Shown: piece after piece, positions 45,360 through 53,566 of the stretch
How the letters are laid out: each line of letters begins with the position of its first letter
Numbering within the stretch: position 1 is the first letter of the stretch
Origin: Luteimonas suaedae
GTDB taxonomy: Bacteria > Pseudomonadota > Gammaproteobacteria > Xanthomonadales > Xanthomonadaceae
Direction of reading: 5' to 3'
Length of the DNA stretch: 64,000 nucleotides
NCBI RefSeq assembly: GCF_008312895.1
Contig: NZ_VSSP01000001.1
Coordinates: forward strand, 806,001-870,000
Made by a program: the position numbers and the translations under genes
Notes under the pieces: model-generated
What the model was told of the DNA's origin: nothing
Seen by the model: the letters and a program-made list of their open reading frames with translations, nothing else
Database searches by the model: none

Positions 45360-46379
45360 TCAATCCATCGCCGACATCAGCGCCGACAAGCCCCATACCA
45401 CCACGCTAAGACCCACTACGAAGCAGATCACTGGCCACACGCCTTCCTGGAAATTGAACTTCACATTGTTGCGCCAATCCCGGCGGCACGGATCGTCCGG
45501 TTCGATCACGTACTGCGCTTCGATCTCCGCTGGCCACTTCGGCACCTTGCTCGTGTACATCGCGATCCAGCGGCCAAGCGTCACCACCGACCACACCGGG
45601 GATAGAAAAAGCAGCAGGATTGGCTTTTCCGACCCCTGCGCGAATACACGAACAATCCCGAACCAGAACCCTTCACGACGCCCGTCGATCGGCATGCAGA
45701 TGTCGCTGTAGCGCCAGTTCTGCTCCACGCCGTCCGGCTCTTCCATGTAACGGCGGATGTATTCCCACAGAGCCCGCACCTTGTCCTTCTTTCCCATGTA
45801 GCAGTATGCCAACGTAAACGTATCTACCACCGTCTTGCGGTCCTTGCCCATCACGTGTGCGCGCACGTCGTAGGTCTTGCCGTAGGCCGGAATGATGCTC
45901 TCGCCCACGCAGAAATACAGCTTGTCCCAGTCCGCCTCGATGATCCTACCGTCAGGGCGATACGCATGTACCTTGCGTTTCTTGCGGTTCAACCGGATCG
46001 GGTAATGCGTTTGGCGGAAGGCTTCGAGGCGGAAGCCGTACCAGGCGATCCAGAAAAATAGAAAGCAGAAAGATAGAACGAAGGCCAAGAAGGCCCAGGA
46101 TTCGAGATTGTTGTGGCCAATGGCAATTAGCGTAAAAGTTGGGGCTGCGTACAAAAATGGACTGGCCACCATCATCGCGAAGATCACCGACCACCCCTTC
46201 GGGGCATACCAACGATCCACCAACTCCATATAGGTGCTGTTGATCTTGATCACCGACAGTTCATCGCGCACTTGTGTATTCAGCTTACGCTTGCGGTCCA
46301 GACGATCCGCCCTCTCCTGTTCGGTCAGCGGACGATCGACCTTGTAGGCGGTGAACCGCCCTTGTCCCGTGAAGTCCAT
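45360..46379 (-). CDS. DUF6708 membrane protein, presumed T6SS immunity protein
   Basis: Protein of 339 residues with two membrane segments near the N-terminus (about 65-120), one or two near 245-270 and one at the end (about 312-335). A soluble middle contains YPIRLNRKKRKVHAYRPDG and IIPAYGKTYDVRAHVMGKD, the DUF6708 block. It starts 3 bp after the stop of the VasX-like effector. This arrangement and its membrane nature suggest protection of the inner membrane from the pore-forming partner (inference). The gene is clearly more AT-rich than its neighbours, suggesting transfer as a cassette. An accessory role in effector delivery is the alternative. Confidence 0.68.
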   Translation of the reverse strand: MDFTGQGRFTAYKVDRPLTEQERADRLDRKRKLNTQVRDELSVIKINSTYMELVDRWYAPKGWSVIFAMMVASPFLYAAPTFTLIAIGHNNLESWAFLAFVLSFCFLFFWIAWYGFRLEAFRQTHYPIRLNRKKRKVHAYRPDGRIIEADWDKLYFCVGESIIPAYGKTYDVRAHVMGKDRKTVVDTFTLAYCYMGKKDKVRALWEYIRRYMEEPDGVEQNWRYSDICMPIDGRREGFWFGIVRVFAQGSEKPILLLFLSPVWSVVTLGRWIAMYTSKVPKWPAEIEAQYVIEPDDPCRRDWRNNVKFNFQEGVWPVICFVVGLSVVVWGLSALMSAMD

Positions 46380-46382
46380 TCG

Positions 46383-49262
46383 TTATCGCCCGCCACCGCC
46401 TGCCGTACCCAGATTCGCCTTCAAAAGCGCGTCAAGTTCGGCCATTTCCTCCTTCTGCGAGCCGAACCGCGCGCCACCTGCCGTGCCGAACCAGCAGCGC
46501 CGCATCCAAGCCTCCAGATTATCGTCCTTGAACAACATGATGAGTGCGGCGACCAATACGGCAATTGCCGCAAGGACGATACCGACGCCGGTGGCTGACA
46601 GGCCAAAGATCAAGGGACCGAACCAACCAGCAAGAACAGCGAAGGCGCCAACCGCCGAAACTGCGGAAACGACGTAAAGCGCGCCCATTCCAATTTCGCC
46701 GCGCCCAAATGAATCTGCAGCGTTCTTCAAATCCCAGAACGCAAAAATCACCGCGGCCGCAAAGCCCAATGCACGTCCCGTAACGCGCAAGAATCTCGAC
46801 CATGTTTCGCCGATCCTCACCGCCAACCGCGACCCAGCCTGCCTTCCGTTCTCCAACGCCGTGTGCAGCCCGTCGCTCACCGCCGCCACAACGCCCAGGA
46901 TCGCCGCGGAGTAGCGCCAGCCGTTCTCCTTGCGCGTCTTGTCGGTGCTTTCGTCCAGTTCCTTCGCCAGCGACTTCAGCGACCATACGCTCAGCAGAAC
47001 GCCCACGATCCCGCCGTTGATGCCGTTGGTCAGCGTCCGCCAGCGGCTTTGCGGGCTGCGCTGCCAGTCGTCGAACGACATCACCGATTGCCCCGCCCGC
47101 CGCAACTGCTCGCGCGGGCTCATGCTGCCGTCGATCTCGCCCAGCGCCAGTTGATCCACCCGGATCTGGAATGTGTTCTGCCCGCGCCGTCCCGCCCCGC
47201 GTGCGCGCGTGGTCTGCCGATTCCCCTGCGATTGATTGCGCATGCGCGTGCGCAGCCGATCGCGGTCCAGCCGCCCTAGTTCGGGATTGGCCCGCACCAT
47301 CCGCTCGACCAGGTCGTCGACCGCCTGTTCTAGCGAGCCCGTCAACTGCGTATAGACCACCGGCTGCCGCGCCACCAGCCCTAGGCCGATCACCAGCGGG
47401 CCCACGCCCCGATTCAACGCCCGGTCCAGCGCCGTCATCACCGGCCCGGCCACCGCCATCAGCAGCCGCGCCGGCGTGTTCTGCTGCGAGGCCGGAAGCT
47501 CATGCAACGCCCGCCTGTAGCCCTCCAGCAGCGTCCCCCAGGGCAGGGTTCCCGCCTGGCGCAGGCCGATTCCCGCGCCGGACGCCAACGATTCCACCAC
47601 CGCTTTTTGGTTCAGGCTGATCGCCCGCAGCAACAGGTTGCCTTCCTCCACATCCTGCGCGCCCAGCCATTCCACGTACTGCTTCGCGTTGATCGCGATC
47701 GACTGCGTGTCCTGGATGCACAGCAGCACCGTGTCGCAGTAGGCCACCCCGGAGGCGGGATCGTTCTCGTCGTGATTGCAGCTCATGCAGCCCACCATCT
47801 GTGGGCTCTTGAGCCATGCCACGTGCGCATGCGCCAGCGGCACGATCACCTCGCGATCGAACTTCTGCAGCGCCGGCTGGTAGGTCTCGCGCTGCCACTT
47901 GCCGGGCTGGCCGTCCTGCAGTTTCTTCCGGTACTTGCGCCACGCCGAGTCCGAGGAATTCTGAAGCTCCTGTGCACCGATCCCGGACAATGCGTCTTCC
48001 CGCGCCTGCTCGACTTTCCTCTCCCATTCCGCGCGGTAGCCCGGGTCGTTTCGCATCCGCTCGTGGTGCTGCGTTTCCATCTGGTATCGCGCCGGGTCGC
48101 GGGGGCCCTCTCCGGTCGCCCACGGAATCCCCCGCCAGTACTCGAGGTCCTGGGCAGCCTTGTCCTGCGCCGACTTCACCAGGTCCAGTTCGGCGTTGTT
48201 GCGCACCGCCTCTTCCAGCGAAGCCATCAGCGTGGACACCGCCAGTGGCCGCTTGAGCGACGGCTGCACCATGAACTCCGACAGCCGCTCGTTCATCAGG
48301 CTCGCCAGATCCATCGCCATGCCGGCCGGGTCCTCCAACGCCACCATCGCCGGCGGGTACGGACCCGGGCTGCCGCCGGCCGCCTTGCCCAGTTCGCCGG
48401 CCTCGGCCGCCTGCTCCTGGAAATCCTCCGCCATCCCCGCGCTGTTGTGGAAATCCGCCAGCGAGAAATCGAAGGCCGGGTACGGCTTCGCAACCACCGT
48501 CACCGCTTCCAGTTCCACTTCCAATGGTTCATCGTCCGGTTCGCGCCCTTCCCGGATCGCCTGCTCCCGACGCGCCGCATGTTTGGTCTCACGCGCCTGG
48601 TTGCGCGCCCGCCGTGCTTCGCGCTCTGCCTCGCTTTCGCCCGGGCCGTTCGAGGGCAACGGCAACGCGAACTCGCCTACGTGCGCGGTCAGCTTCGACA
48701 GGCTATCCAAATGCGGCTGGGTCTGCTGGCCCTGGCCTTTAACCCATGCGCCCACGTCCACCCGGCGCATGTGCTTCTCGCGGTAGGCTTGCTGCTTGTG
48801 CTTGCGCCACACCGCGGGCGTCCACGCCACGTCCGAGAAGCCGAACCACACCGCCCCGGTCTTGTGCGCATCGGGAACGATTACGCAACGGCCCAGTTCC
48901 GGATTACCGTGCCGCGAGCAGACTTCGCGGATCTCGTCGTCGCCCAACGGCGGGGGCGGCGAAGGGTCGCGATGATCGAACCCGTGCAGCGTGCCGTACT
49001 CGTCCACTTCGTACGCGCTCCATGCGCCGCGGGTCTCGTTGAACACGTACAGGTACCCGCTGCGCAACGTGCGCAAGGTGTAGCGCGCCGAATTCTCCGG
49101 CAGCGCGATGTCCGCGCCTGCGAACGGCGCGCACAGTGGCGGGGCCTTTTCCGCGACTGCCGCGTCGTCGCGAGCGACCGCATAGCGCACCGGCAGGATG
49201 GGCAGGCCGGGCTTGACGCAATTGGGGCAAGGGTCTTGTTGTGTCTGGTCGGTCGCGGTCAT
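46383..49262 (-). CDS. VasX/BTH_I2691-family T6SS effector (membrane-targeting toxin)
   Basis: Protein of 959 residues. The N-terminal VasX_N-type region (about 1-200) has the paired cysteines DPCPNC, PILPVRYAVAR, YTLRTLRSGYLYVFNE and VWFGFSDVAWTPAVWRKHK. A long charged helical middle (about 215-720) has cysteines MVGCMSCNH. The C-terminal 200 residues hold several hydrophobic segments (GVLLSVWSL, SAAILGVVAAV, GFAAAVIFAFWDL, then LYVVSAVSAVGAFAVLAGWFG and a final pair) that fit a colicin-like pore-former. It follows VgrG and DUF4123, the usual carrier and loader. Start MTATDQTQQ chosen; the upstream frame overlaps the DUF4123 gene. Confidence 0.8.
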   Translation of the reverse strand: MTATDQTQQDPCPNCVKPGLPILPVRYAVARDDAAVAEKAPPLCAPFAGADIALPENSARYTLRTLRSGYLYVFNETRGAWSAYEVDEYGTLHGFDHRDPSPPPPLGDDEIREVCSRHGNPELGRCVIVPDAHKTGAVWFGFSDVAWTPAVWRKHKQQAYREKHMRRVDVGAWVKGQGQQTQPHLDSLSKLTAHVGEFALPLPSNGPGESEAEREARRARNQARETKHAARREQAIREGREPDDEPLEVELEAVTVVAKPYPAFDFSLADFHNSAGMAEDFQEQAAEAGELGKAAGGSPGPYPPAMVALEDPAGMAMDLASLMNERLSEFMVQPSLKRPLAVSTLMASLEEAVRNNAELDLVKSAQDKAAQDLEYWRGIPWATGEGPRDPARYQMETQHHERMRNDPGYRAEWERKVEQAREDALSGIGAQELQNSSDSAWRKYRKKLQDGQPGKWQRETYQPALQKFDREVIVPLAHAHVAWLKSPQMVGCMSCNHDENDPASGVAYCDTVLLCIQDTQSIAINAKQYVEWLGAQDVEEGNLLLRAISLNQKAVVESLASGAGIGLRQAGTLPWGTLLEGYRRALHELPASQQNTPARLLMAVAGPVMTALDRALNRGVGPLVIGLGLVARQPVVYTQLTGSLEQAVDDLVERMVRANPELGRLDRDRLRTRMRNQSQGNRQTTRARGAGRRGQNTFQIRVDQLALGEIDGSMSPREQLRRAGQSVMSFDDWQRSPQSRWRTLTNGINGGIVGVLLSVWSLKSLAKELDESTDKTRKENGWRYSAAILGVVAAVSDGLHTALENGRQAGSRLAVRIGETWSRFLRVTGRALGFAAAVIFAFWDLKNAADSFGRGEIGMGALYVVSAVSAVGAFAVLAGWFGPLIFGLSATGVGIVLAAIAVLVAALIMLFKDDNLEAWMRRCWFGTAGGARFGSQKEEMAELDALLKANLGTAGGGGR

Positions 49263-49285
49263 GCTCGTCAATCCTTGTACAGGGG

Positions 49286-50173
49286 TCACGCAGCGCCATC
49301 TCGGCGCAAGAAGTCGTCTTTCAGCAGGGTATCGCAAGCCACGACGTAGCTGGTCTCGAGCTCACGCGCCTGCCGCAATCGCAGCGCCACCGCCGGCAAC
49401 CGTGCGATTCCGGGACCATGCTCCAACTGCTGGCGCGCGTACAGCATCGCATCTACGCTCTGCACCAATCCTTGCCGCCGCGCTTCCAGCAGGCTTTCGA
49501 GCAGGCGGCGGGCGGTATCGCCGTCGGAAGATTCGCCCTCGTCGGCAAGATCGCGCAGGCAGCCGTTCAGTGCCTCGAACTGCTCCACTGCCTGCCATTG
49601 CCTGGAGTCCAGGCGCAGCCTCGGATGCCCAGGCACGTCCGGTCGGCTCCACTGGCGCCAGCGCCTGCATAGCGGATCGAAACCCAGCCATGTTTGCGCC
49701 GGTCCCATGAGCACCGCTAGTTGTTCCTTATCGAGCAGCCATTGCAAATGCCGAAACACGCGCGGGTCGTGGTAGCGCAGCCACACGCGCCGGCCATCGT
49801 CGCGCCGGAGCAGCATTCTGGCCAGAAGGCCCGCCCTGACGCGACCCGGTGCGTGCGCACTCGAAAACAGGGCACTGAACAGCGGCATGTGATGATGGCG
49901 CGACCAATGATCGGCGCGTTCGAGCAGCTCGATTCGCCGCGACTCTTCGACGCTTGCCAGATAGACAAGCAGCGGCATCATCCGCCGGTGCCGTTCCAGC
50001 CCTTTCGGCAGCAGGTACTGGACATCGAGATCGGCGTACTGATCGCTGCCGACCTGCATCGGGTTGATGATGGCGTAATCCTGCGCAAGGAACAGCCGAT
50101 GGCCCAGCTCGACGATCATCGGATCAATCCAGGCTGACAACACCTGCCCCACCAGCATCGCCACGTTTCGCAT
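49286..50173 (-). CDS. DUF4123 domain T6SS effector adaptor/chaperone
   Basis: Protein of 295 residues. DUF4123 proteins (TEC/Tap) bind an effector and load it on the VgrG tip. The visible family part is the N-terminal half: ILPKGLERHRRMMPLLVYL region, HMPLFSALFSS and VWLRYHDPRVFRHLQWLL with the LLGPAQTWL-like end. The C-terminal third is helical. The ATG at 50173 lies inside the vgrG 3' end (50-bp overlap), which suggests coupled translation; a longer frame upstream is low-complexity Arg and is rejected. The effector gene starts 23 bp after its stop. Confidence 0.8.
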   Translation of the reverse strand: MRNVAMLVGQVLSAWIDPMIVELGHRLFLAQDYAIINPMQVGSDQYADLDVQYLLPKGLERHRRMMPLLVYLASVEESRRIELLERADHWSRHHHMPLFSALFSSAHAPGRVRAGLLARMLLRRDDGRRVWLRYHDPRVFRHLQWLLDKEQLAVLMGPAQTWLGFDPLCRRWRQWSRPDVPGHPRLRLDSRQWQAVEQFEALNGCLRDLADEGESSDGDTARRLLESLLEARRQGLVQSVDAMLYARQQLEHGPGIARLPAVALRLRQARELETSYVVACDTLLKDDFLRRDGAA

Positions 50174-53087
50174 CGAGCTCGCAGAACTTCGGTTCGGCTT
50201 CACCGAATGCTGGCGGCTGTCCACTCGCCGCCTGCGGCGACGTCCACTCCTTCTTCGTCGCCTTGAACTCGATGGTGCCGGGCGCGCCCAGTTCGATGTC
50301 ACCGCCTTCCAGCTTCAGGTAGGCGCCCTGCGCGGTCAGCAGCACGTGCTTGTTGGGCGCGGCGACTTCCACGTCCGCCTGGGTACTGGCGACCGTTATG
50401 CTGGTCTTGGCCGCCACCTTGGCCAGATTCTTGTGCGCCCGCGCACTCACCTTGCCTTGTGCTGTGTGCAGGGCGATGCCCTTCTCCTGGTTGGGCTTGC
50501 CGGCCGGGGCGTTACTGCCTTGGGTGAACAAGGCGATGCCGCCGGCCGAGGCGATCACGGTGCCGGCCTGGCTTGCCCAGTCGAGATCGCTGCCGGCGAT
50601 CAGGCTGGTCTGGGTACCGGAGACCCAAGCCTGGTCGGCCGGGGTCAGGCTCAACAGGCCTTCGGGGCTGCCGACGACCAGTTGTGGGGCGCTCCAGCCG
50701 GGGGCCTCGCCTTCGCCGCCGCCGATAGCGCCATCGCCCTGGCCCTCTCCCGCCGAGCGGGAGGGGGAGGAAGCGGAAGCGCCCGCGGCGGCGCCGCCCC
50801 GCTGGGTGGCCTGCATCGTCTCCTGCATGGTCTTGAGGCTCGCCTGCGCCGGGAGGGTGTCGGCATCGGCCGGAAGCGCCGCTTCCTGGCTCTTCGCAGT
50901 GTCCGCCAATGCCTGTAGCAGCTGCTCGCTCTCGCCCAACTGGCCAAGGGTCTGCGAGGCCGCCAGCTGTTGTGTGCCGGGTTCGGTGGTCAGCAACAGG
51001 CCGGCGCCGGCGCGGATGGCGCCGCTTGCCTGGCTCGACAGTTCCGCCCCGAATCCCCGGTCGGCGCCGCGCACGTTGTCCTCGCCGCCCTTCAGGTGGC
51101 CGAGAGTCAGCGTGGTCTCGTGTTGTGTCGTGGCCGCCTGGGCACGGCCTTGGCCGGGCGTGTCGTCCAGCCGCAAGTGCTGGTAGCCGCCGCTGCCGTC
51201 CTGGCTGCTGCCCAGCGTCTGGCTCTTGAACCCGGTGTACACGGCGGCATGCTCGTTGCCGTCGAACCAGGCCGCGGCATTGCCGGTGGCGCCGGCGCCG
51301 CCACCCGCGACCTGGTTGTGCGGCGCGTCGTCCTGACCTTTGCCGTTGTAGACACTGCCGATCACCACCGGCCGGTCGATATCGCCTTCCAGGAATGCGA
51401 CCAGCACTTCCTGACCCTTGCGCGGAACCATCACCCCGCCCCAGTTATCACCGGCCCAGGGCGTGGCCACGCGCACCCAGGTCCAGGCGCCGTCGGTGCC
51501 GGGGGCGTTGTCGTCGCCGCTCGGGTGCGGATGGCCGCTGCTGGCATCGCCGCCGCGCTGCCAGGCGAACTGCACCTTGATGCGATGGTCGCGGTCGGTC
51601 AGCACCGGGCCGCCGTCGCTCACCACTATCGCGCTCTGGGTGCCTTGCACGGCGGGTTTGGGGTGCAGGCGCAGGCCATGGCCGTCGGTGGTCCTCGGGC
51701 GGTAGGGCACTGATGCCGGGATGGCGATGAAGGTGTTGCGGTAGAAGTGGGTCTCGTCCTGCGCGCTACCACCAGTGATGCGGGACAGCAGGGAGTCGAC
51801 GGCGTGGGTGGCGGTCTCGGCGCTTCCAGTGTTGCCGGCTTCGGGGGCGCCCTCACCCCTGTCCCTCTCCCGTGAACGGGAGAGGGGTTCGTTCGCAGCC
51901 GCGAATCCCGCGTCGGATGACATTGCGGTCAGCCCCGACAGGGCATCGGGGAGGTCTGCGCCTGGCAGGGCCACGGGGCCGAGGGACGCTTCGAGGACGC
52001 TGTGGATCTCCGCACCCAGGTTGTTGCGGGCCTGATGTTCGATCTTCAGGCAGGTGAAACGATGGGCATCGGCGTCGAGCCTGGCGTGGCGCTGGACCAG
52101 CTCGAAGCGGACGCCCGGCGCGAGCCGGCGCCAGGTGCCCTGGCCGTCGAACGTGCGGGCATCGACCTGCAGCGCCTCCAGGTGCTGGCGGGCGCGGCGC
52201 TCGCCCTGGGCGCTGTCGTGCCAGGCGTAGGGGCCGGCGGTATCGTCGTCTTCGGCGATCGCGTCGCCGAAACGCTCGCCGTCGGCGGTAGCCGGGCGCA
52301 TGCCCAGGCTGCGGTAGTCCCAGCTGGCGCGTATCAGCCGACCGGTCTGCCAGCGGCGTGCGCTGGACCACTGCTGAATGCCGTCCTCGCGCTCGGTGAC
52401 GTCGCTGCGGTGGTAGCGCACGGGGCCGACATCGGCGAAGGCCTCGCCATGATCGGCCAGCACCAGCGTGTGCCGGCCGAGCGTGTCGGCGGCGGCATCG
52501 CCGGCGTGTTCGAACCAGCCGAAGATGCCCTCCTCCGCCAGCAACCGCCGCAGGAAAGCGAAGTCGCTCTCCTCGTACTGCGTGGTCAGGCTGCGCTTGG
52601 CGTACACGCTGCGGTCGGCCAGCTCCCAGCGCCACGCCGGCGCCAATGCCCCGGCTTCGGCGTAGTCGGCAAAGATGTCCTCGGCGATCTCCAGCACCGT
52701 CATGTCCTGGAACACGTAGCTGTCCACCCGCTGGCGCAGGAAAGCCAGCCACGGCTCCAGCACCAGCCGGTAGCGTGCCAGGCCACCGTTGCTGCCCAGC
52801 CGCTCGAAGGCGGTCACGTGGCCATGGAACGGGCGCAGCCGGGTGCGCGAGTCCGCGGTGAGCAGTTCCAGCAACAACGGCTGACCCAGCAGGTCGTCCA
52901 GCGACAGGTGTGCGTCGACCGACAGCGCGGTCAACTCGAAGCGGAAGCCGTCGTCCAGCGATTCGTGGCCGGCCAGCGTTTCGGCGACCAGGACATCCGG
53001 GCCCAGGCCGGTGTGCAGCCGCAGCAGCCGTTCGTGCTGCTTTGGGCCGGAGACCAGGGCGGTGAGTGCGGTGGCGAGTGCGTCCAT
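50124..53087 (-). CDS. vgrG: T6SS spike protein VgrG (TssI) with DUF2345 extension
   Basis: Trimeric spike of the T6SS tube, 987 residues. The gp27-like part (about 20-350) includes GFRFELTALSVDAHLSLDDLLGQ and QYEESDFAFLRRLLAEEGIFGWFEH. The gp5-like OB and needle part has HRIKVQFAW, WVRVATPWAGDNWGGVMVPRKGQEVLVAFLEGD and DRPVVIGSVYNG. The DUF2345 beta-helix (about 790-930) includes KGIALHTAQGKVSARAHKN. Two linkers (about 398-413 and 771-785) are coded by palindromic repeats. The DUF4123, effector and immunity genes behind it form its cargo. Confidence 0.93.
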   Translation of the reverse strand: MDALATALTALVSGPKQHERLLRLHTGLGPDVLVAETLAGHESLDDGFRFELTALSVDAHLSLDDLLGQPLLLELLTADSRTRLRPFHGHVTAFERLGSNGGLARYRLVLEPWLAFLRQRVDSYVFQDMTVLEIAEDIFADYAEAGALAPAWRWELADRSVYAKRSLTTQYEESDFAFLRRLLAEEGIFGWFEHAGDAAADTLGRHTLVLADHGEAFADVGPVRYHRSDVTEREDGIQQWSSARRWQTGRLIRASWDYRSLGMRPATADGERFGDAIAEDDDTAGPYAWHDSAQGERRARQHLEALQVDARTFDGQGTWRRLAPGVRFELVQRHARLDADAHRFTCLKIEHQARNNLGAEIHSVLEASLGPVALPGADLPDALSGLTAMSSDAGFAAANEPLSRSRERDRGEGAPEAGNTGSAETATHAVDSLLSRITGGSAQDETHFYRNTFIAIPASVPYRPRTTDGHGLRLHPKPAVQGTQSAIVVSDGGPVLTDRDHRIKVQFAWQRGGDASSGHPHPSGDDNAPGTDGAWTWVRVATPWAGDNWGGVMVPRKGQEVLVAFLEGDIDRPVVIGSVYNGKGQDDAPHNQVAGGGAGATGNAAAWFDGNEHAAVYTGFKSQTLGSSQDGSGGYQHLRLDDTPGQGRAQAATTQHETTLTLGHLKGGEDNVRGADRGFGAELSSQASGAIRAGAGLLLTTEPGTQQLAASQTLGQLGESEQLLQALADTAKSQEAALPADADTLPAQASLKTMQETMQATQRGGAAAGASASSPSRSAGEGQGDGAIGGGEGEAPGWSAPQLVVGSPEGLLSLTPADQAWVSGTQTSLIAGSDLDWASQAGTVIASAGGIALFTQGSNAPAGKPNQEKGIALHTAQGKVSARAHKNLAKVAAKTSITVASTQADVEVAAPNKHVLLTAQGAYLKLEGGDIELGAPGTIEFKATKKEWTSPQAASGQPPAFGEAEPKFCELDAKRGDAGGAGVVSLD
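50743..50767. repeat. Palindromic repeat inside vgrG (second linker)
   Basis: CCCTCTCCCG then CGAG-type loop and CGGGAGGGGG, a near-perfect hairpin read through in frame as Ser/Pro/Gly/Glu residues. Same core as the element at 51863. Confidence 0.6.
51863..51886. repeat. Palindromic repeat inside vgrG (first linker)
   Basis: CCCTCTCCCG TGAA CGGGAGAGGG, a perfect 10-bp hairpin within CCCTCACCCCTGTCCC.., the form of a dispersed repeat often intergenic in this bacterial group. Here it encodes part of LSRSRERDRGEGAPE. Confidence 0.7.
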
Positions 53088-53177
53088 GGCGATGCTCCTT
53101 GCGCGGCCCCGTCCATCCGGCCGGACGGGCAGGCGCCCGTGTCGACGGGCGCCCGGTGTGCCGCCTGTGTGTCCAGG

Positions 53178-53528
53178 TCAGGCGGTGATCCGCTCCAGCT
53201 TCAACGACGGGTTCTCGGTGCAGTGCAGCTGGAAATTGCGGCCTGCCGCGGAGATCGTGATTTCGCGGACGTTGCTGACGATGCGGTTGCTGTTGCCCTG
53301 CGCCTGTGCCGCGCCGCGGATGCGCCACGAGAACCGCGACAGCAGCGCCGCGAGGTTCCGCGCGTCGCCGCGTGCTTCGGGTGCGGCCTTGTCGAGCAGC
53401 TCGACGACATGCTCGGGCCGGATCCGGTTCCAGCTACAGACGCTCTCGGTGCCGCGGTCTTCACGGCCGAGCGCGAGGCTGTCGCAGTGGCTGATGGTGG
53501 TTTCCCTGTCGATTCCGTAAAAATCCAT
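53178..53528 (-). CDS. Unknown 116-residue T6SS-locus protein
   Basis: Unrecognised small soluble protein between clpV and vgrG. It has a mixed alpha/beta look: MDFYGIDRETTISHCDSLAL, RPEHVVELLDKAAPEARG, a central helix NLAALLSRFSWRIRG and two C-terminal strands (NRIVSNVREITISAAG, RNFQLHCTENPSLKLERI). Three cysteines. No signal or membrane segment. AGGAGG lies eight bases before the ATG, the best ribosome-binding site in the locus, so it should be well translated. Possible roles are a VgrG adaptor, an effector or a ClpV accessory protein; none is supported by sequence. Confidence 0.72.
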   Translation of the reverse strand: MDFYGIDRETTISHCDSLALGREDRGTESVCSWNRIRPEHVVELLDKAAPEARGDARNLAALLSRFSWRIRGAAQAQGNSNRIVSNVREITISAAGRNFQLHCTENPSLKLERITA

Positions 53529-53566
53529 GATGTTTCCTCCTTGGGTGTGGCAAGGCGCCCTCGACT

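Noticed and set aside
49286-50302. Longer DUF4123 protein beginning at 50302
   Set aside because: The added N-terminus is an Arg/Ser low-complexity stretch that is the shadow of the vgrG 3' end.
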